Shown piece after piece: positions 52,444-62,564 of a DNA stretch of 64,000 nt. How positions within the stretch are numbered: the stretch's first letter is position 1; each line of letters starts with the position of its first letter. The position numbers and the translations under genes were made by a program. Origin of the DNA: Telmatactis stephensoni (Eukaryota; Cnidaria; Anthozoa; Actiniaria; Isophelliidae); NCBI GenBank assembly GCA_029948255.1, contig JALIZF010001709.1, positions 434,001 through 498,000 of the forward strand, in the 5' to 3' direction. A model generated the notes under the pieces. That model ran no database searches. It had not been told where the DNA came from and saw only the letters and a program-made list of their open reading frames with translations.

Positions 52444-53819
52444 TCAAATCTGAGGCAGCAGGTGGCAAGGCATCACCGTGGGGGACTGACTCATTGAAGC
52501 TGGTGCCAGTTGCCTGAAGGTGGGTACCTGCAAGTGAGATAAAGAATTGGCTAGTGGGTTATGTATTCCTGGAATATGCTTAGCCTTGTAAAGGATGTTC
52601 TTTTTCAAACAAATGGATACCAGCTTATGAACAAAAAACATAAGAGAAGAATCACGACAAGTCTGTTTATCACATGAACAAGCGCTTCATTGTCCGTAAA
52701 AAAGAGTACACATTGATTGCTCAACCGATTACCCCAAAGATAAAGACTAAAAAATATAGGGTAAAACTCTAACATGGCAATATTCTAACCAATACAACTA
52801 TCTGGCCATTTCCCATAGCACCAGTTTCCAAAAATTGCCCCAAAACCTAACGAACCAGCGGCATCAGTGTATAAGCTAAGCTTGTCAGAATTTGTCCAGA
52901 TTGTCAGCAAGAAAGAAAGATTTGCAATTATACTCGGACAAAAAAGAAGACCACACTCTAAGATCCTCTTTGACTGTACGAGTCAGACGAATCTTAAAAT
53001 TGGGATTGCAGACCCCCAAGGTTAAATCAATTAAACGCCACAGAAAGGCCCGCCAAGGACAATTACTGGACAAGCAAAGTTAAACAATCCTATTAGGGAC
53101 TGGATTTCCCTTAATGTGACTTTCTTACGATGGAGAAACTCAGATATAAGGGTAAAACATTTCTCAACTTTATCTCTTGGTAAGCGAGCTTCCATTTTGC
53201 AAGAGTCTAGCTCGACACCTGCAAATGAAAGGGCCAACTGTTTTCTCTAGTGCCATGGGAATACCCAGATAGTGACAGAGGTCCAGAAATATTTGTAATT
53301 GTTTCTTACATAATGATTCAATAGGAGCAACAATAAGAAAATCATCAAGTAAGTGAAGAATGTAAGAAATATTAAGTTTATGTTGGGCAACCCTTTGACT
53401 GCTGTACTAAAGGTTTCAAAAATTTTGCAAGAACATGAACAACCCATAGGCATGCATCTATCATAGTAATAAGAACCCTTCCAGAAAATTCCTAGCAAAG
53501 GATAGTCATCATAATGAACTGGAATAATACGAAAGGCATTCTTTATATCTGTTTTAGCAAGGAAACAATTCTGACCAACTGATTTGATGAATTTGATTGC
53601 ATCCTGAATGGAAGCATATTGAACAGAAGAATGCTCTGACGGAGTGCCATCATTCACAGAGGTCCCTTTAGGAAAAGAGAGGTGACGAATAAGTCTATAT
53701 TCACCAGGTGCATTTTTAGGAACAACACCCAAAGGTGACACTTGTAATGATTCAAAAGGAGGTGAAACAAATGGGCCAGCAAGCCTAATTGGACTGCAAG
53801 TTCTTTTCAAGTCAACCAC
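52444..53819 (-). pseudogene. RT/RNase H of YR element 3
   Basis: RT fingers: LGVVPKNAPGEYRLIRHLSF and TSVNDGTPSEHSSVQYASIQ. Palm: FLAKTDIKNAFRIIPVHYDD (first aspartate). LLDD active site at about 53360-53340 in a shifted frame (LHLLDDFLIVAP). Then ALSFAGVELDSCKMEARLPR, KKVTLREIQSLIGLFNFACP and the RNase H end (KAKHIPGIHNPLANSLSHLQ). At least three frameshifts. Confidence 0.8.
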
Positions 53820-53899
53820 CTACTATATTCAAGGTGAAAACCTTTTGTAAAACCTTCCTTAAGGTACTGAACAGTTGAAGGTGTATACCTGTCTAGTAT

Positions 53900-54606
53900 G
53901 GGAATGAGCCTATTGATTTGTATTGGAATTGGCAGGTGCTGATTTGGCAGCTGGGGACTGTACTTTGAAACTTTTCCTGTCATTGAAGGGACGTAAATTA
54001 CAATTTACTGTCCTGTGAGTCCCTTCAAATTTAAAGCAAGTGTGCTTGAAGGAACATCCAGTGCAGTGAGATTCCTTGTGAAAAATATCAGTACCCCATG
54101 AGTATAGGCATGAATGGAATAGAGCAAGACTGGTTTACAGGTGGTGACGAGTCATTCAACTTAGGCTGAGTTGATTGCACTTGAGCTCCAGTGGATATAC
54201 CCCCAGGGGTGACTACTTGCACTTGACTGTCTCAAAAAACAAAAATTCTCGTCATAGAACTTCCAATTTTGGCCCCTAACTACCAAATCATGAATTATTT
54301 TACTATATTTCATAATGTTGGGTGCCTAATGGGGAAGTGAAGACTCCCACAAAAATTCCTAAAAGTTGTATCCCACATGTCAATTGTATTGATAAGCTTA
54401 GGTTTGACATTTGATTCCAGGCTTAAAGAAGGCAACTGCCCATTTTGAGGTTGCTGTACAGTCAAATGGTACTTGTTTTCATGAATTGGATTCACTAGCA
54501 AAGACCCAAAGTCAATAAATTCGTTTGACCAAATCTTGGTCTTCAACTTCTCAGAGACCCGGACATCAACTGGCAAAGCAGATGATGTAAACAGTGTTGA
54601 TGGCAT
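53900..54606 (-). pseudogene. Gag-like protein of YR element 3
   Basis: 54606-54310 reads KLKTKIWSNEFIDFGSLL, then LPSLSLESNVKPKLINTIDM, WDTTFRNFCGSLHFPIRHP, a pattern I associate with Ngaro/DIRS gag-like proteins. Further downstream, in broken frame, are a YDENFCFLRQ segment and a Cys/His cluster (CTGCSFKHTCFKFEG) near 54060-54020. Confidence 0.68.
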
Positions 54607-54719
54607 GGTTGGTGTACTTCTAGAAGGGAGCTGCTCACCTGAGAGATGGCTCTGGACATTACTAATTGATGCAGTAGCTAAGGGTCAGGGGCGCCGGAAC
54701 GTTTTTGGCCCTGGGGGGG

Positions 54720-55108
54720 CTAAGAAGATTAATTGATATTGTGGTCAAGAAATCCTTTTTTATTAAACAAGCTTTATTTTACAGTAAATATAACTCTTAA
54801 TGAATTACATTATAGGAAAATACGAAGAGCTTTTATCATGAAACAAAACCAAAGACGTTATACATAACAACTATCAAATACTGTGCACAATCTAGAATAA
54901 TCTGCAAAATCCAATTTTTTATGTGCGCTTATGCTGATACGCATATAGTATAACTGCTGATAACATTTAAAAATATCTCAAGATAGGCAAATTGTTTCAT
55001 AAAGTTGATGTAACGTTACATTTACACGTGAAAACTAGAACGATAATATATACCCTTTGTTAATATCTCAAAATGTTTACGCTATCCTAGGTAAGGCAGA
55101 TAATAAAG
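54720..55108. other. 3' flank of hAT transposase
   Basis: AT-rich untranslated part inside the hAT element, with AATAAA-like and TATATA sequences. No gene. Confidence 0.55.
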
Positions 55109-57451
55109 TCAATGGAAATCTTCAGGTTTCGCTACTCCAAAATTCTTCTTTCGGTTCTCGTTCAAGGATATAAAATCATTAGCCACAGATGCGAGTGAGA
55201 GATTGTCTAACCTCTTCTTGTGAATATTCAGTATGGCTAGATGGTTAAATCTTGACTGCAGCATCTGTGACCGAAGCCACGTTTTTAATCGTCTTGCAGT
55301 AGAGAATGAACGTTCTGCTGTTGCGCTAGTAGCGGGACTAACGAGCATAATCTTACACAACGTAACCACTTCATAAATCAAGGATTGCGTCTGCTTATTC
55401 ACAGACTTCACTTTATCCAGAATATCCTTAAAACACTGCATCTGATCATCATTTCCACACATAAGAACTTTGAATGTTGGCAGTTGAGCACCTAGTACAG
55501 TTTCAGACACCTCTGTACTGAAGGTTGATAATACAGTTTTCATTTCTGTCGATGTGTCTTCTCCTCTGACCGTCTTGAGCAGGAGATCTTCCAAGGTCTG
55601 ATAGATTAGAAAAGCGGGTTGGTTGAAACGTTCTTGTATAGCAGTAACCAAAAGATCAATTGACTCGAAGTAGATTCTCCGAAAGTGATCTTGAGGTGTG
55701 CTGGGATAAGAAGACTCCGCAGATCCAATTTCATAACGAGAGGGTACGCGCCTTTTTCTTGGCAGCTTAGGCTCGCCCACTGATGGATGATGCTGCGCTT
55801 TTAGAATGATTAAATCATACATCAACTTAAATGATTCATCATTTCGCATACTTTGTAAAGAAGTAACTGTGAGACGTGCAAGATGTTGTCCACTTGTGGC
55901 TGAAAGTCCAGATGATTGCAATGCCTTTGAAAGGTTGTCAGTGTGAGCAAAGAGTTTCTGGCTCAGATTTAGACCAAAGAAGAAATTGAATGATCTCATT
56001 TGTGTCTGACAGCCAATGACACGTGCCCTAACGTCGGGCTGTAAGTTACTGTCAAGACAATCCTCCCAGACTTGTAATAGTGAAGCGTAGTTATCCAGAA
56101 TTCGTTTATAACACGCAGCAGTTACTGTCCATCTAGTGGGACAAAATGTCACCACACCTGGAGCTCTATATTCGTCATCAACTTCACCCTCTATATTATC
56201 TTGCACTACACCTAGCATGGCTTCTCGCTTTGGTGAGTATTTGATTAGTGTAACGATTTCTTTTGAGGTGTTAATTGTTTCGGACAGAATCGCGCAAGAC
56301 TTGACCGTATCCTTTACACCCAGACTTAAAGAATGAGCATGACAGTGTGTGGGAAATGCCTTTGGATGATTCTCTAAAATTCTTTGCGCAACCCCATTTT
56401 TTTTACCGAGCATGTTGCTTGCTCCGTCATAGCACTGTCCACGGCATTTGTCAAAAGATAAGGAAAAGCGCACTAAAGCATCTTCAATAGCAGTAGTAAT
56501 TGTATTTGCTCCAATGTCAGGGATTTGATAAAATCCAAGGAAGTCTTCATACGCATTCAAATCCTTGTCAACCCATCGAAGACAAAAAGTTAATTGTTCC
56601 TTGTTGCTTATGTCTGCATACTCATCACAGATAATGGAAAAGAAATTGTCTCCAATGTCATTCACTAAATTTCTGAGTACATGAGTTGACATAAGACTCA
56701 ACAATTCGTTTTGAATTTCGTGGCTCAAATAACTTTGGCCTCTATCCTTCATCCAGTCCTCCAAGACATTTACATCTTTACATCGAAGCTTAACAAGTTG
56801 GATAAAGTTCGATTCATCGTCATCATGACCTCTAACTGGTATTCCTTGTCTTGCAAGATACTTTAACGATTCCATTATTACAGCTAGACAACGTCGATTC
56901 TCGATTCTGAGCTTTTTAGCGTTTTCGTTTGTCAAATCGATGATATTAGAGTGTGTATTTGGTATAACAAACTCGCGTTCAACAGCTGCTTTGTGACACT
57001 GCGAAGTTTGATGACCCTGGAATCTTGATATAGCCTTTTTCCAGTTTCCAAAACCTTTTCCCACAAATGCTTGCTCAACGTTAGCAACCGATTTCAAGTT
57101 GCCTTTGTGAAACTGATTGTGACAGATGTAACAGTAAAGGAGGTTTTCACTTTCATTGTAATGTAACCAAGGATATTCTTTGAACCAGGAACTTTGCACA
57201 GAACGGCTGATGCTGCCAAACTTTGTTTTTGGGAATTCATAATTACTCGGTTGGTTTGGGCTGACAATAAAAGCAGGGTTTTTTTCCTGACTATTTTGCT
57301 GTTCTCCACTAGTCTCTGCTGCTATAGGGGCTACATTATTGGTTGTGTTTCCAGAGCATGATGTCGGTAAGGGTTCCTGTTCAGAATTTGAAGCAACTGG
57401 TTCTGGTCGAGGCACATTTTTGAAAAAACTATTTATGCGCGTTTGTGACAT
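55109..57451 (-). CDS. hAT transposase (ZMYM/ZNF862-like type)
   Basis: A 780-residue open frame, full length for the family. A disordered N-terminus is followed by a TTF-type zinc finger (about residues 75-160: WFKEYPWLHYNESENLLYCY ... CHNQF ... HQTSQCHKAA). The RNase H-like core has IICDEYADIS (first aspartate), RGQCYDGASNMLG (second) and FPTHCHAHSLSL (conserved CxxH). A long helical insertion follows, and the C-terminal hAT dimerisation region has the catalytic glutamate (SATAERSFSTARRL) with WLRSQM. No stop or frameshift; all expected catalytic residues are present, so it could be active. The start ATG at 57451 lies 10 bases past the stop of the F-box gene. Confidence 0.93.
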   Translation of the reverse strand: MSQTRINSFFKNVPRPEPVASNSEQEPLPTSCSGNTTNNVAPIAAETSGEQQNSQEKNPAFIVSPNQPSNYEFPKTKFGSISRSVQSSWFKEYPWLHYNESENLLYCYICHNQFHKGNLKSVANVEQAFVGKGFGNWKKAISRFQGHQTSQCHKAAVEREFVIPNTHSNIIDLTNENAKKLRIENRRCLAVIMESLKYLARQGIPVRGHDDDESNFIQLVKLRCKDVNVLEDWMKDRGQSYLSHEIQNELLSLMSTHVLRNLVNDIGDNFFSIICDEYADISNKEQLTFCLRWVDKDLNAYEDFLGFYQIPDIGANTITTAIEDALVRFSLSFDKCRGQCYDGASNMLGKKNGVAQRILENHPKAFPTHCHAHSLSLGVKDTVKSCAILSETINTSKEIVTLIKYSPKREAMLGVVQDNIEGEVDDEYRAPGVVTFCPTRWTVTAACYKRILDNYASLLQVWEDCLDSNLQPDVRARVIGCQTQMRSFNFFFGLNLSQKLFAHTDNLSKALQSSGLSATSGQHLARLTVTSLQSMRNDESFKLMYDLIILKAQHHPSVGEPKLPRKRRVPSRYEIGSAESSYPSTPQDHFRRIYFESIDLLVTAIQERFNQPAFLIYQTLEDLLLKTVRGEDTSTEMKTVLSTFSTEVSETVLGAQLPTFKVLMCGNDDQMQCFKDILDKVKSVNKQTQSLIYEVVTLCKIMLVSPATSATAERSFSTARRLKTWLRSQMLQSRFNHLAILNIHKKRLDNLSLASVANDFISLNENRKKNFGVAKPEDFH

Positions 57452-57461
57452 AGTCGTTTAG

Positions 57462-58184
57462 TTAATATAACATGTGTGCATAGTCCTCAACTTCAACAAT
57501 TCTATCCGGGAAGGTTGTCAAAATTACATCAAGCTCATCATCTGCCAGTCTGTGTCCTCGAATGTCCAAGCAGACCATGCTGTTACTATATTCCAGTATA
57601 CCTAACACACTTGGCAGTGAGAGTGCTTCAGGGACATACGCAATATTGAGAATTTTTAATTGCTTGTGCTGTTTGAAGTGTTGAGACATAAAAGTATTAC
57701 GTGATATACCTTTTGAGTTTTGAAGCAAAAACACGGACAAATTCTCACAAGTTGAAGCCACTAGTTCGTATAAGGAATCAGTTAAAGTACAGTTACTCAG
57801 ATCTAGATACTGTAGATGAGTTATATTCAATTGATCGATATTGATTATGTGACGGCACTGACCTTCGGTGCAGCTCATAAATGACAACGCCAAACTGTTA
57901 AGTCTCTTGCATCGCCTAAGGATGACTTCTACTTCTCTCCAGTTTAAACATACGCACTCATTCAGAAGAACTTGACGGGTTCCTGGGAACACAATTCCTT
58001 CTAATGTAGACAAAGTCACTCTTCGTTGCCAGTTGAGATCGACACTTTTCCATGCACTGGAGCTAAAAACTATACTTCGCCAACTCTTACAGACCAAACC
58101 GATAATAGTTATTCGTTCAAAGGTACTTAAGAATCCAAATATTTCCCCGAGAGTTAAATCTGGGAGAGAGTTTATCAACGACAT
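57462..58184 (-). CDS. F-box/LRR protein encoded inside hAT element
   Basis: 240 residues, open. Residues 5-50 are an F-box (SLPDLTLGEIFGFLSTFERI, VCKSWRSIVFSSSAWKSVDL), the segment that binds Skp1 in SCF ubiquitin ligases. Leucine-rich repeats of the F-box/LRR type follow to the end (LQYLDLSNCTLTDSLYELVA, LKILNIAYVPEALSLPSVLG, MVCLDIRGHRLADDELDVIL), about six units. The stop (57464-57462) is 10 bases before the transposase ATG and in a different frame, so one transcript could carry both. Likely a captured host gene; its target is unknown. Confidence 0.9.
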   Translation of the reverse strand: MSLINSLPDLTLGEIFGFLSTFERITIIGLVCKSWRSIVFSSSAWKSVDLNWQRRVTLSTLEGIVFPGTRQVLLNECVCLNWREVEVILRRCKRLNSLALSFMSCTEGQCRHIINIDQLNITHLQYLDLSNCTLTDSLYELVASTCENLSVFLLQNSKGISRNTFMSQHFKQHKQLKILNIAYVPEALSLPSVLGILEYSNSMVCLDIRGHRLADDELDVILTTFPDRIVEVEDYAHMLY

Positions 58185-58405
58185 TAAGTGGTTTCACAAG
58201 ATTCTTTCACTACAAAGTGAGCAAGTAACAACGTGGGCGCGACGATTTTTGTTCCTAATACGCATGACCAAACACGTGACATGTCTACACAGGGAACCCA
58301 TTTCGGAAACAGAGCTATTATTTGGCGTGCATTTCGTCATTTATTTTTACACTTTTACTTAAAAAAAAACGAACTGGAATCTAATCGCACAACTCTTGGA
58401 AAAAA

Positions 58406-58431
58406 GCTGGGGGGGCTGGAGCCCCCCCAGC
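58406..58431. repeat. 26 bp perfect hairpin near hAT right end
   Basis: GCTGGGGGGGCT - GG - AGCCCCCCCAGC. A very stable hairpin of G and C runs just inside the terminal repeat. Confidence 0.85.
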
Positions 58432-58469
58432 CCCCCCGGCTGCGCCGCCCCTGAAATTGGACTACGCGT

Positions 58470-58833
58470 ACCTTTACAGAGCGAGGAAACTGCAGCGGAT
58501 AACACAGAAATAAATCTAGAAAATACATTAGAAAGAATTCTAAAGCGACAACAAGACATGGAAACAAACTTTAATAATTTTCTAACAACTACAAGAATAC
58601 AAAGTGGAGATTCTGGCACTAGCTATAATAAACAACCAACGCTAGAAAAGTCTAAACGCAGTACGAAAATAAGGCAATACTCTGACCAGTCTGACATTAC
58701 TAGGAAAAGGAACAAGTCGAAAGAGTGGCTTCGATTTTATGAACAACACTTCTTACTAGTAGAAGACGGTACCGTGTACAAAATCAAGAGATCGAAGCTG
58801 GAAGACACTGTGCAAGCAGGACAGTTTATTTAA
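58470..58833 (+). CDS. Candidate terminal exon, coiled-coil protein
   Basis: After a good acceptor (ACCTTTACAG, exon from about 58481) the frame reads NTEINLENTLERILKRQQDM, a coiled-coil-like start, then a basic part and a compact end (WLRFYEQHFLLVEDGTVYKI ... KLEDTVQAGQFI), stop at 58831-58833, followed by AATAAA at about 58970. The terminal GTVYKIKRSKL matches IVYKVKCTKL in the exon-like frame at 60790-60897, suggesting two related genes or repeat copies. No known domain. Confidence 0.45.
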
Positions 58834-59958
58834 AAACTTTGAAAACTTTGCAAATAACTTTGATTAACTTCCAATATGCACTCTGTACAACTATTGGCTT
58901 GGACTCTTTAGAATAAGGACAAAGAACTTATCTTATTATGTGTATTTTTATTATAAAGAAACAAAAGAGCAATAAAAGTCAAAATTTTATTTCTACATTA
59001 ACGTTATTAGCTTCCTGAGGAATATATATGTTCTGTAAAACAAAATGATTTATACCGTGCTCAGCAAATAAAGTACAACATTTCTTCTTGTCAAGCAGTT
59101 TTCCGCTTTACTGCACTTTGGCCTCGTTTACATGTTTTGCTCTAAAAAATCGATACGATTTCGTATTCGCCTAACCCCCTTTTTCTCCCTAAACGAAAGA
59201 TTTAAATGTTGACTTTTACCCTAAAGAAGAGTATTGGAAGATGGAGTCACCACCCTCCCTCTTGACCTTTAATTGATTGTAAATAATTTTGAGTTCTAAG
59301 TTTTCTTTAAGTTATGATAATTCACCAATATAGTAATGAATGAGGAGCAAATGCAAAAATAGATTTTACTAGGGTTAACGCCTCTCTCTAAAAGTCCCTT
59401 TTATCACCTTTTGTCCCTTGTTTTTAAGTCAAAAATGTTTGAAAATAAACATCTAGATATTTTGATAAGTAATTCTTGTAAATAGTAATGTACAAACGTT
59501 CAATAAATATGTTGTGGGGGAGTGAACACGTCTCTTTTGGTTTGTCCCTTTATTCCCTTTCAGCCCGTTCCTCCCTCTTGTCCCTGGTTTTTAACTTAAA
59601 TTTCAGTAAAAATCGCAAAACATTTTATTTGTGTACCAGGTTTCAAACATTCAACATTTCAAAGCGTCAGTGTAGGACTTATTTTCCGATACCGAATTGT
59701 GGATCCAAGTATTTGGTGATATTATCCAATCATTTAGCGCAAGTTCATTATTTATCAAAGGAAGAAAGAAAACCATAAGAAGCTAAACCACAAAACTATA
59801 TTTGAACGAAAGATGTAAATGTTGACTGTATGAATTTGAAAAATGTATTACATTTTAAAGTTAGCGAACATAAACAGTTGAACTACGATTACTAAGACTT
59901 AAACTTCTGTTACATCGAAAATCACTACCTCATCACTATTATCGTCTTTTTCGATTTC
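58834..59958. other. Region without firm gene
   Basis: AT-rich. AAGATTTAAATGTTGACT near 59205 and AAGATGTAAATGTTGACT near 59809 are related, so parts may be repeats. The frame at 59488-59778 has no recognisable domain. Confidence 0.45.
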
Positions 59959-60579
59959 TTAGCTTCGTAGTTCGAAGTGTTGAGGATTTCTCCATCTACT
60001 TTTTTGCTTGCCCTTGTAAGCTATCCAGATAATAACGAAAATGGTTGGAACTAAAATAGAAGAACCAAAAATCCAGCCAAGAAAGAGTTTGAAATTGTGA
60101 TGGGGAGTAAATGTCAACACAGTGGTCGTAGAATTTACCAAAAGTGTAGAAATACTGTCCGAGAAATTGCTGTTAGATTTTAGAGATGAAGGTGCGGGAC
60201 TATATGTGAGTATACTTGGAGATGAAGTTAATCATTCGCAGTCAGAGGTTACGAACTTTACTACTCTCAGACTGTTAATACATCCGCAGTCCAACGTAGG
60301 ATTATTCTTCAGGTTCAACCAAGTAGGCAAGGTCCAGTTTACTATTCGTTTTACCTCTAAGCAGTTCAACTTGTTTCCATCGAGTAAACATCGAGTAAAA
60401 CACTATAATATTCCGTAGGTTGTTCAATATGCAGGTCGATTTTCATCAAATGACGGTTAGAACAATCCATGATCGTATAGTTTTTTAAGAGAAAAACATC
60501 GACATTCATAGCACAGGTAGCTAACACTTGAATGAAACTGAGAAAAAAGAAGTAAAAAGCTTAGGAGCAAAGACGCCAT
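59959..60579 (-). pseudogene. Broken LRR single-pass membrane protein gene
   Basis: The start ATG at 60579 gives a signal-peptide-like N-terminus (MASLLLSFLLLFSQF). In the next frame follows an LRR N-terminal cap (NYTIMDCSNRHLMKIDLHI). In a third frame come the end of an LRR and its C-terminal cap (NWTLPTWLNLKNNPTLDCGC), a Ser/Thr-rich stalk, a transmembrane helix (FLGWIFGSSILVPTIFVIIW) and a short basic tail, stop at 59959. Breaks: a one-base shift in a T6 run near 60545; an 11 bp tandem duplication (CATCGAGTAAA, about 60379-60400), which accounts for the second shift; and a TGA in the stalk (about 60234). The order of parts matches a small LRR receptor-like protein. Confidence 0.72.
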
Positions 60580-60789
60580 GATTATAGTAGAAGTTATGAA
60601 GCACCTCGTGTATGTGAAATACAACACTAAGATGATGTCATGCTATTTCCGTTTTGTGAAAGAGTGTGAAAATATACATACTGCCTATCATATAATAATC
60701 TTATAGTTTGTTTGCTTGTTTTTTTGTTTTTGTTTTTTAAAGACCTATATTTATTACTTGGTTTATAACAAATGACCAATAAATTTCAG

Positions 60790-60897
60790 TCCGTCAAGCA
60801 TAAAGGAAAGAAACCTAAACTATTGTTAACAGGAAATGGTATCGTCTACAAAGTTAAATGCACCAAGTTGACAAATCGTATAAGCAGGACGATATAA
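60790..60897 (+). CDS. Exon-like frame related to 58.8 kb exon
   Basis: After TTTCAG the frame reads SVKHKGKKPKLLLTGNGIVY KVKCTKL to a TAA at 60895-60897. The motif (G)(T/I)VYK(I/V)K(R/C)(S/T)KL is shared with the C-terminus of the frame ending at 58833. Short, so only tentative. Confidence 0.3.
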   Translation, partial: SVKHKGKKPKLLLTGNGIVYKVKCTKLTNRISRTI

Positions 60898-61106
60898 AGC
60901 ATTTGTTTGCAACAGTCAATATATACTGTAATTGGTTATCAGTACAAAAATAACAAAACTGTTTTTTATCAAGTCTTTCGTGATTGTATTTCTTTATTAT
61001 CATATTTAAGAACAGGAACAAGAATGTGGGCAAATCAAAGTCCAGCGTGTTCTATGAAGAAACCTAAATTCTATGTCTTGCTATCTGTCGGTTATCCACT
61101 TGGACA

Positions 61107-62313
61107 ATGCAGGCTCCGTCAAATAAAGATCGGTTCAATATTATAATAAACTGTGATCGGTTCAATTTTGACTTCAACAGCCTTGACCAGTTTGATGAGA
61201 ATGCACTAGCTGAAATAGATGAAGTGGAAAATAAAGAAAATTAAATAAAACAGCCAGCTGAGAAGAAAACAAGATTCACAGAGCTAGAGGAAACAGGGCT
61301 TGAGGAGATTGTTGCAAGTGCCCCGAGCAAGAAAACAAACTACTCGACAAAGTGGGGAGTTTCGGTGTTCAGAGGTGAGTGTTTCAAATAGTTTGACTGA
61401 ATAATATAACTTTAAGTGGTGTAGCTCTAGAAATAATTTAAATAAAAGACAATAATAATTTAAATTAAAGACAAAATACTATATTTCCAAGACAGTCTCT
61501 TTTTTGAACGACAGATTTGTCGTGCTAAAATCAAGCAGTTATAGTGTGAAGGGAGCAACACGATCACCCACAAACCACCCATTGAAAAGCAAGATCTTTT
61601 GAAGCTCAAGTCAAGCCAAATACTCTTACCTTCAAGTCCACCACCTTCTATTGGTGCAGAAGAGGTTGCGAGGGCCAAAAATTTTAAAAAGTCAAGTTTT
61701 TCTTTCCACACAGATCCAAACAACAGCCGAAGATATGTAACTATGACACACGGCGAGGCGAGCAAGAATCACCCTGGAGGAGTTGTTGATACCAAAAGCA
61801 ATTAAAAACTTGGCAGAATGTACGAAACAGCGTCTTCAACAGATGGTTATACGGCCTATATAGGCTCTATATCAATATCCAAAGAGAAATTGGCAGTCAA
61901 ACGACCCAGTCTGGTTTGAAAACCGGCCTCTAGGCGTGAATAAGCTGTTGACCATGATGAAGGAAATCAGCAAAGAATCAAACTTGTCACAGCTATATAC
62001 CAACCATTGCATTAGATCAACAGCCATCACTTGTTGGGCAGAAGCAGGTGTCACAGATCGTCAAATCATGGCTATTTCGGGGGACCGAAATCAGTCCAGT
62101 TTGAAACCTTACCATAACCGACCAAGTTCAAAGAGCCTCAAGGATTGTAGCGACGTCCTTTCATGTGCTCTTACAGAAATACAACCTCAAACCGTCACCC
62201 AGAGCTTGCAGAGTTCCACAGATTCAAGTCAGAGTAGCCACTTCAGAAGCGAAATAGGCAGCATTTTCTCGACTTGCAATATAGATAAAGTGGAAATACA
62301 TTATAACCGCTAA
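61107..62313 (+). pseudogene. Crypton-derived tyrosine recombinase-like gene (KIAA1958/ZMYM type)
   Basis: Exon 1, 61107-61374: ATG, FNFDFNSLDQFDENALAEID, an in-frame TAA at 61242-61244, then TRFTELEETGLEEIVASAPS and NYSTKWGVSVF, donor AG-GTGAGT. Such N-terminal helices precede the recombinase-like domain of KIAA1958/ZMYM-like proteins. Catalytic-type part, about 61720-62313, in two frames: MTHGEASKNHPGG, GRMYET, then RNWQSNDPVWFENRPLG, YTNHCIRSTAITCW (HxxR), IMAISGDRNQSSLKPYH (H replaced by D, then Y). At least one frameshift and two stops. The exon between 61375 and about 61600 was not resolved. Confidence 0.72.
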
Positions 62314-62564
62314 AAGGTTTCGAGGTTTTTTCTTGTAACTGAACTCGGAAATCCACTTTTAAATACATGTAAACTTGATCATCATTTGTTCTGGTCTTTG
62401 TATTTACTTTTTGTGGAGAATATTGTCAAATTTTTCATCGCAGTAAAACTATTTTTGCCAGGCATTTTGATTGGTCAATTGCTTCATTTGACGATGTTAG
62501 GAGAATTTGTTGTGTGATCAAGCGAATATTAAAGTCCATTATTATTGTTGTCGTTATTTTATAA

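Larger units (their letters stand above)
51654..54660 (-). mobile_element. Decayed YR retrotransposon, copy 3
   Basis: Minus strand: gag-like (54606 to about 53900), RT/RNase H (53819-52444), partial tyrosine recombinase (52176-51654). Same gene order as the other two YR elements but with yet other sequences. Frames broken, catalytic part of the recombinase absent. The hAT element begins just upstream (54686). Confidence 0.8.
54686..58453 (-). mobile_element. hAT DNA transposon carrying transposase and F-box/LRR gene
   Basis: The left end CAGGGGCGCCGG (54686) and the inverse of the right end, CAGGGGCGGCGC (58453), are typical of hAT terminal repeats; both continue into G-runs (GGGGGGGCT). 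Between them are two open same-strand genes, F-box/LRR (58184-57462) and transposase (57451-55109), plus short flanks. The flanking 8-mers (CTAAGGGT and AAATTGGA) do not match, so a target duplication is not seen. A 26 bp perfect hairpin (58406-58431) lies just inside the right end. Confidence 0.8.

Noticed and set aside
55109..58184. F-box and transposase as one fused protein
   Set aside because: The F-box frame ends with a stop and the transposase starts in a different frame 10 bases later; a fusion would need splicing for which I see no clear sites.
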